Position numbers and translations under genes: made by a program. Shown piece by piece: positions 11,482-22,959 of a DNA stretch of 64,000 nt. This DNA comes from Epiperipatus broadwayi (Eukaryota; Onychophora; Udeonychophora; Euonychophora; Peripatidae), in NCBI GenBank assembly GCA_028023455.1, contig JAQFVV010000151.1:1211001-1275000 (forward strand). Direction: 5' to 3'. The notes under the pieces are model-generated. The model had not been told where the DNA came from, made no database searches, and saw only the letters and a list, made by a program, of their open reading frames with translations. Position 1 is the first letter of the stretch. Each line of letters opens with the position of its first letter.

Positions 11482-11523
11482 TCCCCAGACTAGTTTTTGG
11501 CTTGTGGCCTTCGTCAGTGAGGA
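11482..11523 (-). ncRNA. Inactivated hammerhead, family C left arm
   Basis: CUGACGA, stem II and stem III ACTAGT are all present on the minus strand, but the invariant GAAA reads AAAA. This single change should abolish cleavage. Confidence 0.6.
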
Positions 11524-11678
11524 GCCTTGGATCTGAGAGTATTGCACCTAGATCTTAGGCTCTAATGCAACCCTCCAGCAGCCATTCATAGTTTTGTAGT
11601 TAAGTAGAAATAAAAGGTGGCTGCTGGGGGGTTGCATTAGATCCTAAGATCTAGGTGCAGGGCTCTCAGATCCAAAGC

Positions 11679-11720
11679 TCCTCACTGACGAAGGTCACAA
11701 GCCAGAAACTAGTCTGGGGA
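11679..11720 (+). ncRNA. Type I hammerhead ribozyme, family C
   Basis: Same architecture as 8085-8126: stem I TCCTCA with TGGGGA, CUGACGA at 11685-11691, GAAA at 11705-11708, ACTAGT stem III, C17 at 11714. Stem II GGT/GCC is a little weaker. Confidence 0.65.
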
Positions 11721-11844
11721 TATTGCATGAGTAGGCACTAGATGGGATTTTATGCACAAGCATTCTGACATCCATTGATTACTCTGGCTTACACTGAGTG
11801 GCAATACATATAGAGTTTTACCTGGTTTAATAACTTTCACATCA

Positions 11845-12392
11845 GCAAGTTTTTTTTTTTTTTTTGGTCACAACTTGAAAAAAAAAATTAAAAAATTAAA
11901 AATTAATAAAAGAAAATTTTTAATGTTTTACTTCACAGTGCACATACAAATACCTATATACTGAAGCCCACATACAAATGACTGTATATATGTACTATAG
12001 GTATGTTCTATACACATTTTCAACATATATCTGCAGTATGTACACACACCTGTGTGTATTAAAAATGCTTACTATAATATGGTTCTCAATTATCTGTTAA
12101 TTTTCATATATACAAAACATCCTAGAACAAAATATCATTGACAATAGATGGGGTACGACTATAATTTCATCTCAAACTTTCTACAGATTCTTTCGATATT
12201 ATGTAACATTTTGTTAACTTTATTTTCATCATCTGCAAGTACTTCCATACTACCAACAAACATGACACAATGAATTTTCTACTTCCAACATTAACTCCCT
12301 CATCTAACAAAACATTGTCCATTTAACAATTCCATCTAAATAAATATTATACAAACAGAAATATAATATCTTTAATAGTACATAAAATCAAG
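11845..12392. other. AT-rich stretch with T run and A run
   Basis: Contains a poly-T block near 11850 and a poly-A block near 11880, then non-repetitive sequence. No gene recognised. Confidence 0.5.
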
Positions 12393-12502
12393 TCATACAT
12401 CATGTGACTTAACTCGATAAGCTTGTAATTACTTAATAGTTAAGCTTCAGAAAAGTGCCGGCTTTGAGTTGGTATTTTAGATTTAGTGTCTGAAATATTC
12501 TA

Positions 12503-12552
12503 GCTCCTCACTGAGGATAGCCAGTAGCTTGAAACCAGTTTGGATATGGAGA
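12503..12552 (+). ncRNA. Hammerhead motif, unit 1 of the 185-bp dimer
   Basis: CUGAGGA, stem II AGC/GCT, GAAAC, stem III ACCAGT with one mismatch, then TTTGG. Core complete but stem III weakened. Confidence 0.55.
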
Positions 12553-12687
12553 TAGCTTCTATATATAATAGAGATTTTCATACATCATGTGACTTAACTC
12601 GATAAGCTTGTAATTACTTAATAGTTAAGTTCCAGAAAAGTGCTGGCTTTCAGTTGGTATTTTAGATTTAGTGTCTGAAATATCCTA

Positions 12688-12732
12688 GCTCCTCACTGAG
12701 GATAGCCAGTAGCTTGAAACTAGTTTGGGTAT
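12688..12732 (+). ncRNA. Hammerhead motif, unit 2 of the 185-bp dimer
   Basis: CUGAGGA, AGC/GCT stem II with a U-U closing mismatch, GAAA, a fully self-complementary ACTAGT stem III, U17, then TGGG pairing with the upstream CTCA. This is the better of the two copies. Confidence 0.6.
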
Positions 12733-12763
12733 GGAGATAGTTTCTATATATAATAGAGATTTT

Positions 12764-13980
12764 AATTGCTTTATCTTGTGGCATTTATCGATAAAGCTTA
12801 TTAGAGCTATTAGCATATTCTTTATTTTAGCATATAATACTTTTATCTTATAACTCACCGCAAGTTTATCTTTTCAGTGAAAACATGAGTAATAAATATT
12901 TTCTTTTACCCATATAAATTTTGTAATATACGTATGATGCAAAATAGCTTTTCTCTTAATGATTTCAAAAGTTTCTGTGCAAAAAGCTATAAGCCCAAAG
13001 CCTTGTGAGTCAAATTAATATTCCCTCTAAAATAATATTACAAATCACAATAAACTCATTTACATCTTACTTCTTATTACCCAATTATTTTTTCAGGTCT
13101 AATTCTTTTTTTTTCCTCGTATATCATTTGAATAAGTTACTTGTTATTTCCTCTATCCTATCTTCACATTATCCAATTTTGCTGGTATGACTTAAACAAA
13201 CAATCATAATATCTCAATCGCTTTCATTCCCTTTATCTTTAAATTGTCACTCTCATATAATTTACCCTGATATCTAACATTCCAAAAAATAAGTGCAGTG
13301 AAGCCATGTTATACACTGCATCAATATACAATGTTTCAACTATACACAATCCAAAAATATATATAAACAAACAAAAAAAAATTTAAATGAACAAAAAATA
13401 AAAACATTAAAATTCGTAACTGCAATAAATTTTATGATCCGGCAGCTGCCATTTTTTTCTCTCGCAACACCATACATGATCACATTTATTAATAATATTT
13501 TCTCAGGTTACATGAAAGCATATTTTATGATTCAGTTTATATTCTTTTATGATGTGGAAAAATATTATGCATACTAAAAAAAATTCTAAGCATAAAGCTA
13601 AAAGTTTTACAGAATTCAAGAAGTATTTTTTCAAGCATTTAAATAAAAACTAGCATTAAACTAGTGGCTGGAAAAAAATGATTATAAAATTATTCTTGAA
13701 TTCCATTAGAAAGCTTAATAGGACTGCAAAATGCAGTCTCGGATTTTCAAATTTACAACATCCCATTTCAGTTTAAAATTGTGGTAAACTATGCGGTCTG
13801 CATATGCACTTTTTACATCTTTGGGTCCATCTTTTTGTCTACTTTCTGAAAAGGTAAGTTGTATTTTTCTATCGCAAAAATTGACAATTTTACAATAGTT
13901 TTTGTAATCAAGTAACTTTATTATTTTTTTTTTGTTTTTTTTCACTTTAAACAAAATTCAGATTACCGTGAATTTTATAA
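12764..13980. other. AT-rich stretch without recognised gene
   Basis: Chance frames at 13005-13190 and 13715-13954 show no domain. Confidence 0.5.
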
Positions 13981-13989
13981 AGGGAAAAA

Positions 13990-15755
13990 ATGGAATATTT
14001 TACTGAGTCTAGCAATGACAGTATTTTTGCAATAAGTGAGCTATGGAATTCTGATGCTTCAAGCTCATTTGGTGTCTACCAGTGGTTTGGAATCAGAATA
14101 CAGTGTTTTGGAGTCAGATGTGGTACCAAATACAAAACAAAGACATGTGAATACAAGTGCTACAACTCTGCCAACTCCAGGCCCATCTTCCTGAACAGAT
14201 CTGAATGCATTGCCAATTAACTTTATTGGGTTGTCCAATTTTACAGTCTTCCAGGGTCAAGTTTTCCACTACTAGCGAGTATAGTTTTCCACCACTAGAC
14301 AGTATAGTATTTTAGATTTTTTTTCAATTATTATTTGATAAAAAAATATTTGAAAAAATTATTTTAGAAACAAATTTGCATGCTGAACAGAAGAAAGCTC
14401 GCGATTGGGTCAATTTATCACATCGCAAATTATCTGCATTTTTTGGCATGATAATAGGCATTTCCTCCATATGTCCAGTACATGAATTAGATGATATATG
14501 AAATTGAGAATAAGACAACCACATTTTGCTAATATTATGACCCGATGTAGATTTTATTCAATTTTGTCTTCTCTACATTTTAACAATAATAAAAAAAAAT
14601 GCCAGATCCTAAAAGTAAAGATTTTGACAGAATATATAAAATTAGGCCTATTATAGATTACTGCAATGTAAATTTTAAAGCTGCATATCAAATGCATAGA
14701 GAGGTAGCAGTTAATGAAGCTATTATCAAATTTACTGGTCATAATAGCATGAAGCAATATGAGCCATTGAAACCGATAAAACAAGGGTTCAAATGGTGAT
14801 GTGTGCAGATAGTCATAATGGATGTGTCCCATATGGAGTTGTATACAGGAAAAAGTGCAACTTCAGATGCTGGCCAAGTCTGGGTACTCGAGCTATGCTT
14901 TCAGTAACCATATCTATCGAAACAGCATCACATTATTTTTTGCGATAGATATAGTTAGCAAAAGAGCTATCTGCAAACAAAATCTACTGTAGTGGCACAC
15001 TAAATGCAAATAGAAGAGGTATCCCAGACAGCATCAAAAAATGAATAAAAGTCATAAAAAAATGATGAGGGGAGACTCACATTTTGTAATAGATCAAGAC
15101 AGTGGTCTTCAATTTTTAATTTGGATGGATAAGAAGCCAATTATAATGCTAAATAATGCTTATCCACCTTCTGGGGATGAAACTGTTACAAGACACAATG
15201 GGACACTTCATTCACATCCATGCCCACCTGCAATGAAAAATTAGAACTGTTATGTGGGTGGAGTAGACTTGGCCAATTGGAGAAGACTTCAGTAGAGAGT
15301 CTTACTGATGGCAAATGCATCTTTTTGGGCACTGCTTCGATACAGCTGTTACCAATGTACATAGAATATATGACTCTGAAAAAGAATAAAGTGGAAATAC
15401 TTTTGATTTTTCAGAGAACCTTATCAGATAGCCTAATAGCTGGTTTTCCTCAAGAGTAAACAACCATACAACGTATCACTGGAAAACATAGCCTAGTTGA
15501 TCGTAAACACAACATACCTAAAAGGAGTTGTGTCATTTGCCTAAAGAAAAAGCAAAGACATGAAAGTTTTTTTGGCTGCATGGAGTGTGGACCTATTGCA
15601 CTCTGCCAAAGTGCACTACGGAACTGTTTTACAATTTATCACAGTGAGTGTGGTAGGTGATGCATCTCGGAAACCACAACAGTCAACATCTGCAGGAGGG
15701 TCAACTAGTGCTCAGTCAAGATCTCCCCATGTAGATGATCAGCAGCAGCTCTAAT
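13990..15755 (+). pseudogene. Decayed piggyBac-family transposase
   Basis: The piggyBac DDE domain can be read in pieces. A helical segment at 14340-14480 gives E-T-N-L-H-A then L-S-A-F-F-G-M-I-I. The block at 14599-14799 reads K-I-R-P-I-I-D-Y, then E-A-I-I-K-F-T-G and K-Q-Y-x-P-x-K-P-I-K. The first catalytic Asp follows in C-A-D-S (14808-14810), one frameshift later. The segment that should hold the second Asp is lost near 14930-14960. G-T-L-N-A-N-R-R-G-I-P follows at about 14995. The C-terminal cysteine-rich zinc-binding domain (C-x2-C, C-x2-C, then Y-H) survives at 15528-15655. The N-terminal part (13990-14330) is hard to align. Several stops and frameshifts mean no active enzyme. TTAA-flanked terminal repeats were not found. 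Confidence 0.85.
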
Positions 15756-16840
15756 TGATAAGTTGTATTTGCATTTGGTTGTAGTATTATTTTAATTGTA
15801 AGATATTTTGTAGTAATCATTTGATTTTATATTTTAGGCAAATTCTATCTAACAAGATGAAGTGTTATCTTTGTTTGCTTTTTTAATATGTATAATTTTA
15901 ATTTTGTTTGCTTTTTTATTGAATGTATGATTTGATTTCTTTCTTAGTTTATATAGAAGTTGTTTTTTATTATTTTGTTTTATTATTTTATTTTGTATAT
16001 AGTGTTTACCACATCATTAATAAGTAAAAAAAATTATTTACAATAAAAATGTTTTTTATTTTTATTTTTCCTCCTATTTTTCCCTAATAATATGACTAAT
16101 TTTTTAATAAATTACAAACTTTATTGAAGTTTTTTATTATAATATTCTAATTATTGATCAATATTAACTACTTGTTATAAGGGATGTCATATTTGTTGCA
16201 AACCCCTGTATGGAAAAACATTTTGAAGGGCTACTAGGAAAAATTGAAAAGTACTAATATCCTTATTCCTTAAAGTGTGAAGTGGTGGATTGCTTTAGGT
16301 AAGTCATATTATGCATTTTATTGGAAATTCAATGCTGAATGCAAATAACTTATTAACAAAAATATACTTTTAAATTTTAACCATGAAAATTCAGATTTTA
16401 TGAAATAATATAAAAATAATTTTTAGAAATATTAATTTTATTTTTTTTACTACTTTGAATATCAATGGCTATTTTTTTTTTAGTTTCATTGCATTCTTTG
16501 ATGTTCTATGTTTCAAATAATATATATTATGTCATTTCTGGACAATTCAAACTTAATTCATTATAAAATTTGTGGCTTAACATAATTTTTTAAAAATTCA
16601 ATATGGCTGCTTCGCCCGTGTAAATAATTAATGGCAAGTGAGGATAACTGTACAGATTCCAAAGTTGATGTGGACTTAAAAACATCAAAACAATTAAAGA
16701 GGGTGTCATTTGCTATTAGTAAGCTTACTATAGCGTTTCCATAGTGGGGGGGGAAAATTATTAAAAAAAAAAGAAAAGGATATATGCAGAGTGTGTTTAA
16801 TTGTGATAAAAATGTAACACTTTATTATCTTTAACAACAA
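15756..16840. other. AT-rich stretch downstream of the piggyBac relic
   Basis: Poly-T-rich; may include the non-coding 3' part of the transposon, but I could not place its end. Confidence 0.4.
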
Positions 16841-16844
16841 CTAA

Positions 16845-16939
16845 GTCTTGCATTGGTGGTCGAGAGGTCAGCGCGACTGCCTTGCACTTGCAGGCAGTTG
16901 CCCGGGTTGCAGGTTCGCGTCCCGGCCGATGCTATGACA
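16845..16939 (+). repeat. tRNA-derived SINE-like copy 1
   Basis: Contains a box A-like tggtcgagaggtcagcg, an anticodon-arm hairpin and a box B-like ggttcgcgtcccgg, ending gctatgaca. It is followed by an A-rich tail with acaac units. Sister copies: 25246-25343 (-), 33485-33586 (-), 44162-44260 (+), 51295-51378 (-) and 51936-52024 (+). The nearest tRNA type is Leu/Ser-like by box A; the anticodon cannot be assigned because the loop is altered. Confidence 0.75.
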
Positions 16940-17042
16940 ATTAAAAAAACACAACAACAACAAAAAAATAAAGATATAGTAAGTTTCTATTATTTTTACT
17001 TTTTGAGTGAAAACAAGGAATGAACACATACAATAAATATAT

Positions 17043-17118
17043 AATAATGATTCCAACGCAATTGAAATAAAATAACTATAAATAGTTGTTTTATTTCAAT
17101 TGTGTTGGAATCATTATT
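17043..17118. repeat. Near-perfect hairpin, about 36-bp arms
   Basis: The left arm 17043-17078 and right arm 17083-17118 are complementary except for a few positions, with a loop of about 4 bases. Both contain the block gattccaac or its complement. Confidence 0.8.
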
Positions 17119-17254
17119 AGTTATTTGAAAACAACACTGTGGACAAATTTATGCTTGACAATTGTTAAGTAAACAGTATATGTGCTCACTCAATTTATTA
17201 ATAATAACTGCATTATTAATATTTTTTTAATTTTTGCTCATATTACAATCCTAA

Positions 17255-17500
17255 ATAAGGCAAAACTCTCCATACAGTAGTGCCACCCTGTGCTAACCAG
17301 AGTATATCAATGAATGCCAGAAGGCTTGTGCATAAAATCCCTATCTAATGCCTACTCATCCAATATCTCCAGACTAGTTTCTGGCTTGTGGCCTTCGTCA
17401 GTGAGGAGCTTTGGATCTGAGAGCACTGCACCTACTGTATGGAGAGTTTTGCCTTGTTAATAAACAATTATGTGCTAGTATAAGAGATGGTGATCATGTG
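17255..17500 (+). mobile_element. Family C element with 13-bp target duplication
   Basis: A foldback of reduced size ending in gatcatgtg. The repeat attacaatcctaa is perfect at 17242-17254 and 17501-17513. A hammerhead with complete core lies on the minus strand at 17366-17407: CTGACGA, GAAA, ACTAGT, C17, with stem I having one mismatch. The plus-strand arm is short and has no ribozyme. Confidence 0.85.
17366..17407 (-). ncRNA. Hammerhead motif, family C
   Basis: Complete core and stem III; stem I pairs at five of six positions. Same A-A mismatch below stem II as the other family C copies. Confidence 0.6.
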
Positions 17501-17513
17501 ATTACAATCCTAA

Positions 17514-18600
17514 TTTATATGTGCATATTTAAACACACAAATAAGTATCTATGTTACATATATGTATGTGTGAAAAGACCTGTATACTTATAGTTCAGCA
17601 AAATAATATGTATTCTGTTGGAATCAAAACAATATAAGACCTATTATATGCAATATATATATATATGGATCTAGAACAAAATATAGCAGATATAGCAACT
17701 CTACTGTATTCAATACTCTATCATATCTATATAAATTTCACTGCAGTTCAAATATGAATTTCACTTTTGTCTTCTTTCCCTGATATCTAAAGCTCACTCT
17801 ATACTTCGAGGGTAAGCTCAATCTATACTTTCAAATCCATTTTCCTTTTCTCTAATCAACTTATCTATCCCATTTCTCCATCCTTTATCATTATATCTCT
17901 ATAATAGAAACTTACACATTTATCACATTTCTTATATAAACACATGGAAATAAATTATTATCTATTGATGCATATATTATAAAAATTTCCTTGCCCAATA
18001 TGTTTGTTGTCTTCCTCTCATAATCCAATTAAAGACTTTTTTTTAAAATTTATAAGTTATTTTTCATATGAATAATTTTATGCCAATATTAATCATTTAT
18101 AATTAATCAGTTCTTAAATATTGCATAGTGTATTTTCAAAAGCTATATGCAAGGTAATATTTTTCAAAAGATTTTAAATGTAATGTTTAAGAATAATATA
18201 GATGTGATAAATGATAATTTATTTTTATCTTATAGACGTCACATTTCAATGCAGATTATGAAATATATCCGTGCTGTTTAGTGATATTTATAATTTGAAT
18301 TTAAGATTATTCAAATAATAATAAATATTTATTTTGTATATGTGGGATTTGGTCAATGCTGTATCTATTAACAATTGAGATAATTATCGAATGTGCTTAA
18401 ATTGACATTTGTTGATTAGTTCTAGTTATAAATTTCTTATGGCTTCATTTTTATAATGACTTCGTTTTTGTAGTGAATACTTTCTTGAGCATGGGTAATG
18501 TTTATATCTTCATAAATATGGCTATAATGATGAATATTTAAATATTTTATATATAAAGTTTTAAGAATAGCTGTTGCTTCTATGCTGTTAATTAGAATAT
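17514..18600. other. AT-rich stretch without recognised gene
   Basis: No domain in any frame and no repeat matched elsewhere. Confidence 0.5.
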
Positions 18601-18618
18601 TATAGTAGAAAGTTAATC

Positions 18619-18798
18619 CACTAAACATCACATGATCACTATCTCATACTAGCACATAATTGTTATTAAACAAAGCAGAACTCTCCATACAGTAGTGCCA
18701 CCCTGTGTCAACCAGAGTAATCAATGGATGCCAGAAGGCTTGTGCATTACTCTGATTGGCACAGGATGGCACTACTGTATGGAGAGTTTGCATTGTTT
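18619..18798 (-). mobile_element. Short family C foldback with 12-bp target duplication
   Basis: 180 bp in total. Outer ends of family C (cactaaacatcacatgatc) and an inner inverted pair around gccagaaggcttgtgcat. The repeat agaaagttaatc flanks it at 18607-18618 and 18799-18810. The hammerhead region is deleted from this copy. Confidence 0.8.
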
Positions 18799-18974
18799 AG
18801 AAAGTTAATCTTATATATAACAGGTATTTCACCCATTGCTTAAGATCGAGAATGGCTTGGTTTGTTTTAGCAATGTCTTAGATTGATTTTGATATATGAA
18901 TTTTAATATTGATATCTATTACAGTGACATTATTTTATTTTTCTTAAATATATTATTTGGTTTAATAATATATA

Positions 18975-19195
18975 GGGTATATGAGCACAGACTTTCACAC
19001 GACCCACCACTCTCCACTCTATCTAATAACACTGATACACTTAAACACATATATGTTGAAAAGATATATAATCACCAATATACGTATTTCATGCTAAACC
19101 AGCAATCATCAGTTGGTCCAGATTATCATCTCTACACATATATACTATAAGTGTTCAGATATATATTAAAATAGACAATCATCATACTACATATA
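18975..19195 (-). repeat. Family A repeat with hammerhead
   Basis: Starts gggtatatgagcacagac and matches 42893-43110 closely. The minus strand carries a complete hammerhead at 19073-19117. Any protein frame here is a product of the repeat. Confidence 0.75.
19073..19117 (-). ncRNA. Type I hammerhead ribozyme, family A
   Basis: ACCAA (stem I), CUGAUGA (19106-19112), stem II TGCT/AGCA with U-U closing, GAAA (19087-19090), palindromic stem III ATACGTAT, A17, TTGGT. All core bases are intact. Confidence 0.65.
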
Positions 19196-19589
19196 TATAG
19201 ACGCAGGTATATAATAAGCTTGGTTTCATAATAAATTAGTCTGTTTCTTTTATTATTGACTATTACTTGAATTGTAAAATATAAGATATTGGTATGCCAA
19301 ATTAATAGGTGTCCAAATATAACTCACATTGGGTAAATTTGTCTTTTTAATTCTTTATTATTAATAACAAGAATTTCATTTTATAATTTACAGCTTTCCA
19401 ACATTTGAGTGTAATTGGAACTTTGCTCCTAAACTTAACTCCTTTACTAAACTTAACTTCTTTCTTTGGTATTTTTTAATAATATTTAATAATATTAAAT
19501 TATAATTTGTTCTAAGAAAGAGGTCTAGATTTATTATCTAGTGGAACCTTCTAGTAAAATTACATATGGAATTATTTATCCATTATAAT

Positions 19590-19905
19590 ATATATAATTA
19601 AAGGGGATTTGAACACAGACTTTCAAGCTCCCTTCAGCTATCCACTCCATTATAAATAACTGATAGGCATGACCACATACATGTGAAAAAAGATAATTAC
19701 CTCCAATAAACGTATATCGTGCTGAACCAGCATTCATCAATTGGGAGATGGCCTGGATCAACTGATGAGTGCTGGTTCAGCACGAAATACGTATATTGGC
19801 AATCATTTGTCTTTTTTCACATTATGTGGTCATGTGTATCGGTCAAGGTGGAGTGGATAACTGAAGGGAGCTTGAAAATCTGGGTTCAAATTCCCTTTAA
19901 TTATA
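19590..19905 (+). mobile_element. Family A-type foldback
   Basis: Head-to-head arms: attaaaggggatttgaac on the left, its complement at the right end. The arms meet near 19748. The outer blocks contain a tRNA box B-like gttcaaatccc in antisense and sense. The right arm carries a complete plus-strand hammerhead at 19757-19800. The left arm copy (19700-19745, minus) has C3 changed to U and GAAA changed to GATA. No clear target duplication was found. Confidence 0.75.
19757..19800 (+). ncRNA. Intact type I hammerhead ribozyme, family A
   Basis: CUGAUGA is 19762-19768. Stem II GTGCTG-GTT-CAGCAC (19769-19783) forms six perfect pairs with G-C closing. GAAA is 19784-19787, self-complementary stem III ATACGTAT is 19787-19794, and A17 is 19795. 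Stem I TCAA pairs with TTGG over four positions. Predicted cleavage is between 19795 and 19796. Confidence 0.8.
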
Positions 19906-19909
19906 TCTA

Positions 19910-20650
19910 AGTTTCAGGATATTTCAATATATTTGTATTTAAATATATAGTGTTATTTACTTGTGAAATTCAGAATTATAAATGTGTTATTTTTTAGACA
20001 ATTAATAAACAAATATATAAATTTATTATTTCTTTTACAAAACATTCAACAATCATCAGCTTAATTAAATGTTTTTAGGATCAGCTATTCATTCAATTTA
20101 CTCTAATCCATAATGATCTATTGTGCGTTTTACTAGCCAACATTGCAAGACCAATTTCTGGATTACAGCCTTTGACAGCTTTAATCTTTGGATTTAATGA
20201 ATCTACAATTTCCAGTAGCCATCTGAATTCTTCTGTACTATAAAAAAAATCAACCTGAATTTAAAAATCACGATAAGGATTTGAACCCAAACTAATCTGT
20301 TCGTAGAATTATGCGGACTTGATATTACAATAGTAATTATATATTTGAGTGACCTCAGTTCTATAATATATGTGGACATTTATTAATAATAAAGCAACAG
20401 ACAAAAAAAAAAATTGGTCCCGTAAGATTCAAATGAAAGTGAGGCTGCTCAGCCAGAATTTTTTCATAGATAATGCAAATTTAAATTGGGTTCCATACAT
20501 TATTTTTTTTCCTTTTACAGATATTTGTTATAAATGAATTTAGATTTATTATTGATAACATAATAACACTATTTATCATCAGGGCGTCATAAGACCTAAA
20601 AGATGAAAGTGATTGGAGACTTGCACATCCATTGGAGTGTGATCCCTCTC
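19910..20650. other. AT-rich stretch without recognised gene
   Basis: One box B-like ggatttgaaccca (antisense) occurs near 20278, without a convincing box A. Otherwise nothing. Confidence 0.4.
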
Positions 20651-20659
20651 AATCAATAA

Positions 20660-20910
20660 TTGTTTGACACTCACTTCACTAATCCAAGTTTCTCTTCTAG
20701 ATAAGAATAGCTAAATATCCATTAAAAGCAACTAGAAGTTTATTATCTATTAAAGAGTGAATCTTTACTATCAATAGTGTTATAGCACTCACTTCACTAA
20801 TCCAACTAATCCAAGATAATTAGAAACATTATCCTCTAGATGAGAATAGCTAGATATTCATTTATCAACTAATAATAGCTGTCTATTTAGGTTAACTATG
20901 GAACATCTAA
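20660..20910. repeat. Imperfect tandem duplication
   Basis: The block cactcacttcactaatcc occurs at about 20670 and 20792. Each is followed by a related block containing agaatagctaRatatYcat. Weaker matches occur near 27960, 32130 and 57070, which suggests an old dispersed repeat. Confidence 0.5.
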
Positions 20911-21675
20911 CTGAAATATTTATATATAGGTCTGCTTATGATCTGCAAAAAATTTCAAGTTTCACCCTGTTCAGACTTGATATGGATGATGCATACCAAG
21001 ATATCCTCTATAGAGCAAATTTTAGAAATTAAAACTTGGTCAGATCTGACTGAATCATGGATCTATGTCCTGCATAATTTTGTTATATGATAGTGGTGGG
21101 CTCCGGGATCAAAGTTCACGAATCACACCCCGATTTGATCATTTCTAGTGCTCTTATTTCTTACGAAGTCTGGAGAGCAATAAAACTCTTAGATATCTTA
21201 TCTAGTCACTACTAACTGTCGGAGATTTCACGAAGCAACTCCCAATATAAAGTCAAAAATATTTTTTTTATTTTCAATAAATAAACCTTTTGCTTTAATT
21301 AAAATATGTAAATTCTAAAATTGTTAACGGAAGAAATATTTTCTCACAGTTATTTATTCGTTTTGGGTTTTTTTTTTACATTTTTTTGTATTTTAAAAGA
21401 AAAGTCATTTTGAAAACTAAAAGCCGGAGTTATTATGAATTCTTCAACTTAAATAACCTTGCAAAATCAGATTGTCTTCCTAGTTATTTACCTTGAAGAA
21501 AAAGACAAAGTAGTAATTGAAGTTAAAACCCCGCATTAATTAGCTAGAACTGAGGAATGTCAATTTTTTTAAAAAAGTTTTAGATCCTTAAAATTAAATT
21601 TGAACTTTTTTTTTTTGCGGCGACTATTCTTTCTAATATATATATATATGCGCTTAACATAAAGTAACCCAGTAA

Positions 21676-22140
21676 AAAAGTGACTGGTTTTCTCTCCAAA
21701 CCGCCTTCGGCATCATCGCTGAATCAACTCATCTTATATAGTGACATAGTTAGCTATTCACCACAAAAATTTTAAAGGATTACAATGTCTGGATCATGAA
21801 CTATAACGCAAAATGTGTTTCGTACCTTAACTTAAAATGGAATATCTCCCGAACATTAAATTTTGTTTTAAATTAGTCAAAACTGCTACAAAAATGTTGT
21901 AAATGATTCAAACTGTGTATGGCAGTGAAACCACGAAGGGCAAGAATGTTTTCAAGTGGTTTTGCAAGATTTCATGATAGCAGAAAAAACAATGAAGATG
22001 ATCCACACAATCACATTTCATGTCACAGCTCATGATTCAATATCTGGAAATTTTTGATTAACCAAACCATATTTCGCAATACATGCATTGATTTAAAGGT
22101 AGTGCTGCATTGAGTTTGGAGAGAGAACCAATGACTATTA
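21676..22140. repeat. Degenerate foldback, family D
   Basis: The left block near 21680-21703 (tggttttctctccaaac) is inverted at 22112-22132 (gtttggagagagaacca). Inner blocks around ggatcatgaact are inverted near 22025. A related fragment lies at 58690-59050. I see no hammerhead here. Confidence 0.5.
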
Positions 22141-22499
22141 TTGGGATACCCTTGTGGACATGTATATAGTGTTAAAACTGGATTATTATTTTGCAGGAAA
22201 AAATAAGTAAAAGTATACACATATAATTTCATAAAATAAATATATCAATCACCCCTTCTGGGACAGCTGTTTCATGACTTAACAGTCAGATTTTAAAGCA
22301 TGAAATAATCGTGGCCCAACCTTTTTAACTATTAATCATTTGAAATGTTCCAACAAATTAGTCTTAAGCCGAGTTAAAAACAACTACAGATTATCACCTT
22401 AAATATAATATGCATCATTAACTAATAAATAAAATGTTTAACCACTACTATAAAACAAACTAACCAATAGATTTATTGATAAGCTTTAATAATATATTA

Positions 22500-22625
22500 A
22501 ACTCTTCTATGCTCTTGTCATATACACCTTAATGCAACTTTTATTTATAATTACTCCTTTATTCTCCTTACAATTTCGACTTTCCTGAAGTCTTCATCAG
22601 AGCTAGAACATTTAAACATATACAA
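22500..22625 (-). repeat. Family F fragment with hammerhead-like core
   Basis: Matches the left arm of 10158-10795. On the minus strand CTGATGA (22594-22600), a 5-bp GACTT/AAGTC stem with one extra A, and GAAA (22574-22577) are in the hammerhead order. Stem III is poor. Confidence 0.55.
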
Positions 22626-22959
22626 ATATCTTTTGAAGAGTATTCTAGTAATAACAAAGTGATTGCCATCGTCATTTTATATTTTAAAAAAAACATCACA
22701 GAAAAAAAAAAAAAGTTTATTCATTAAAAAAAGATAAAATATGGAAGGAATTGGATCTGAAAGATAATAGTTTGTTTGTGGTTAATGTTTCTATATAAGA
22801 TAGAACAATTATAATCAGGTTTCTATAGAATTTGTGCACTAAAACTTCTTGTTACTTTTTTATCATTGTTAATAATCACATTTCTTGTTAGTATTATTAG
22901 GAAGCATCAAGCTAAGAGCTAATCCTCGTAATCATATGAGTAGCACTGCTTTAGAATGA

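Larger units (their letters stand above)
11271..11831 (+). mobile_element. Composite family C foldback with 13-bp target duplication
   Basis: The outer ends match family C: catgatcaccatttctta on the left, and a decayed right end after the gttttacctggtttaat block. The 13-bp repeat aactttcacatca is perfect at 11258-11270 and 11832-11844. The left half holds two partial copies of the arm, with a duplicated block starting gtggccttYgtcagt. The hammerhead is intact on plus at 11679-11720, and has G12 changed to A on minus at 11482-11523. Confidence 0.8.
12393..12763 (+). repeat. Tandem dimer of a 185-bp hammerhead repeat (retrozyme-like)
   Basis: Two head-to-tail units, 12393-12577 and 12578-12763, more than 95 percent identical. 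Each starts tcatacatcatgtgactt and ends taatagagatttt. Each contains a hammerhead core: CTGAGGA at 12511-12517 and 12696-12702, GAAAC at 12531 and 12716, and upstream CTCCTCA able to pair with the following TGG. Dimers of about 180 bp with one type I hammerhead per unit are how animal retrozymes are described. Nothing is encoded. Family C shares the stem I strand and the order of parts, so the two families are probably related. Confidence 0.8.

Noticed and set aside
21676-22140. Family D foldback tested for a hammerhead
   Set aside because: Segments such as GATGATGCCGAAGG resemble part of the core, but no CUGANGA and GAAA pair is in the right order.
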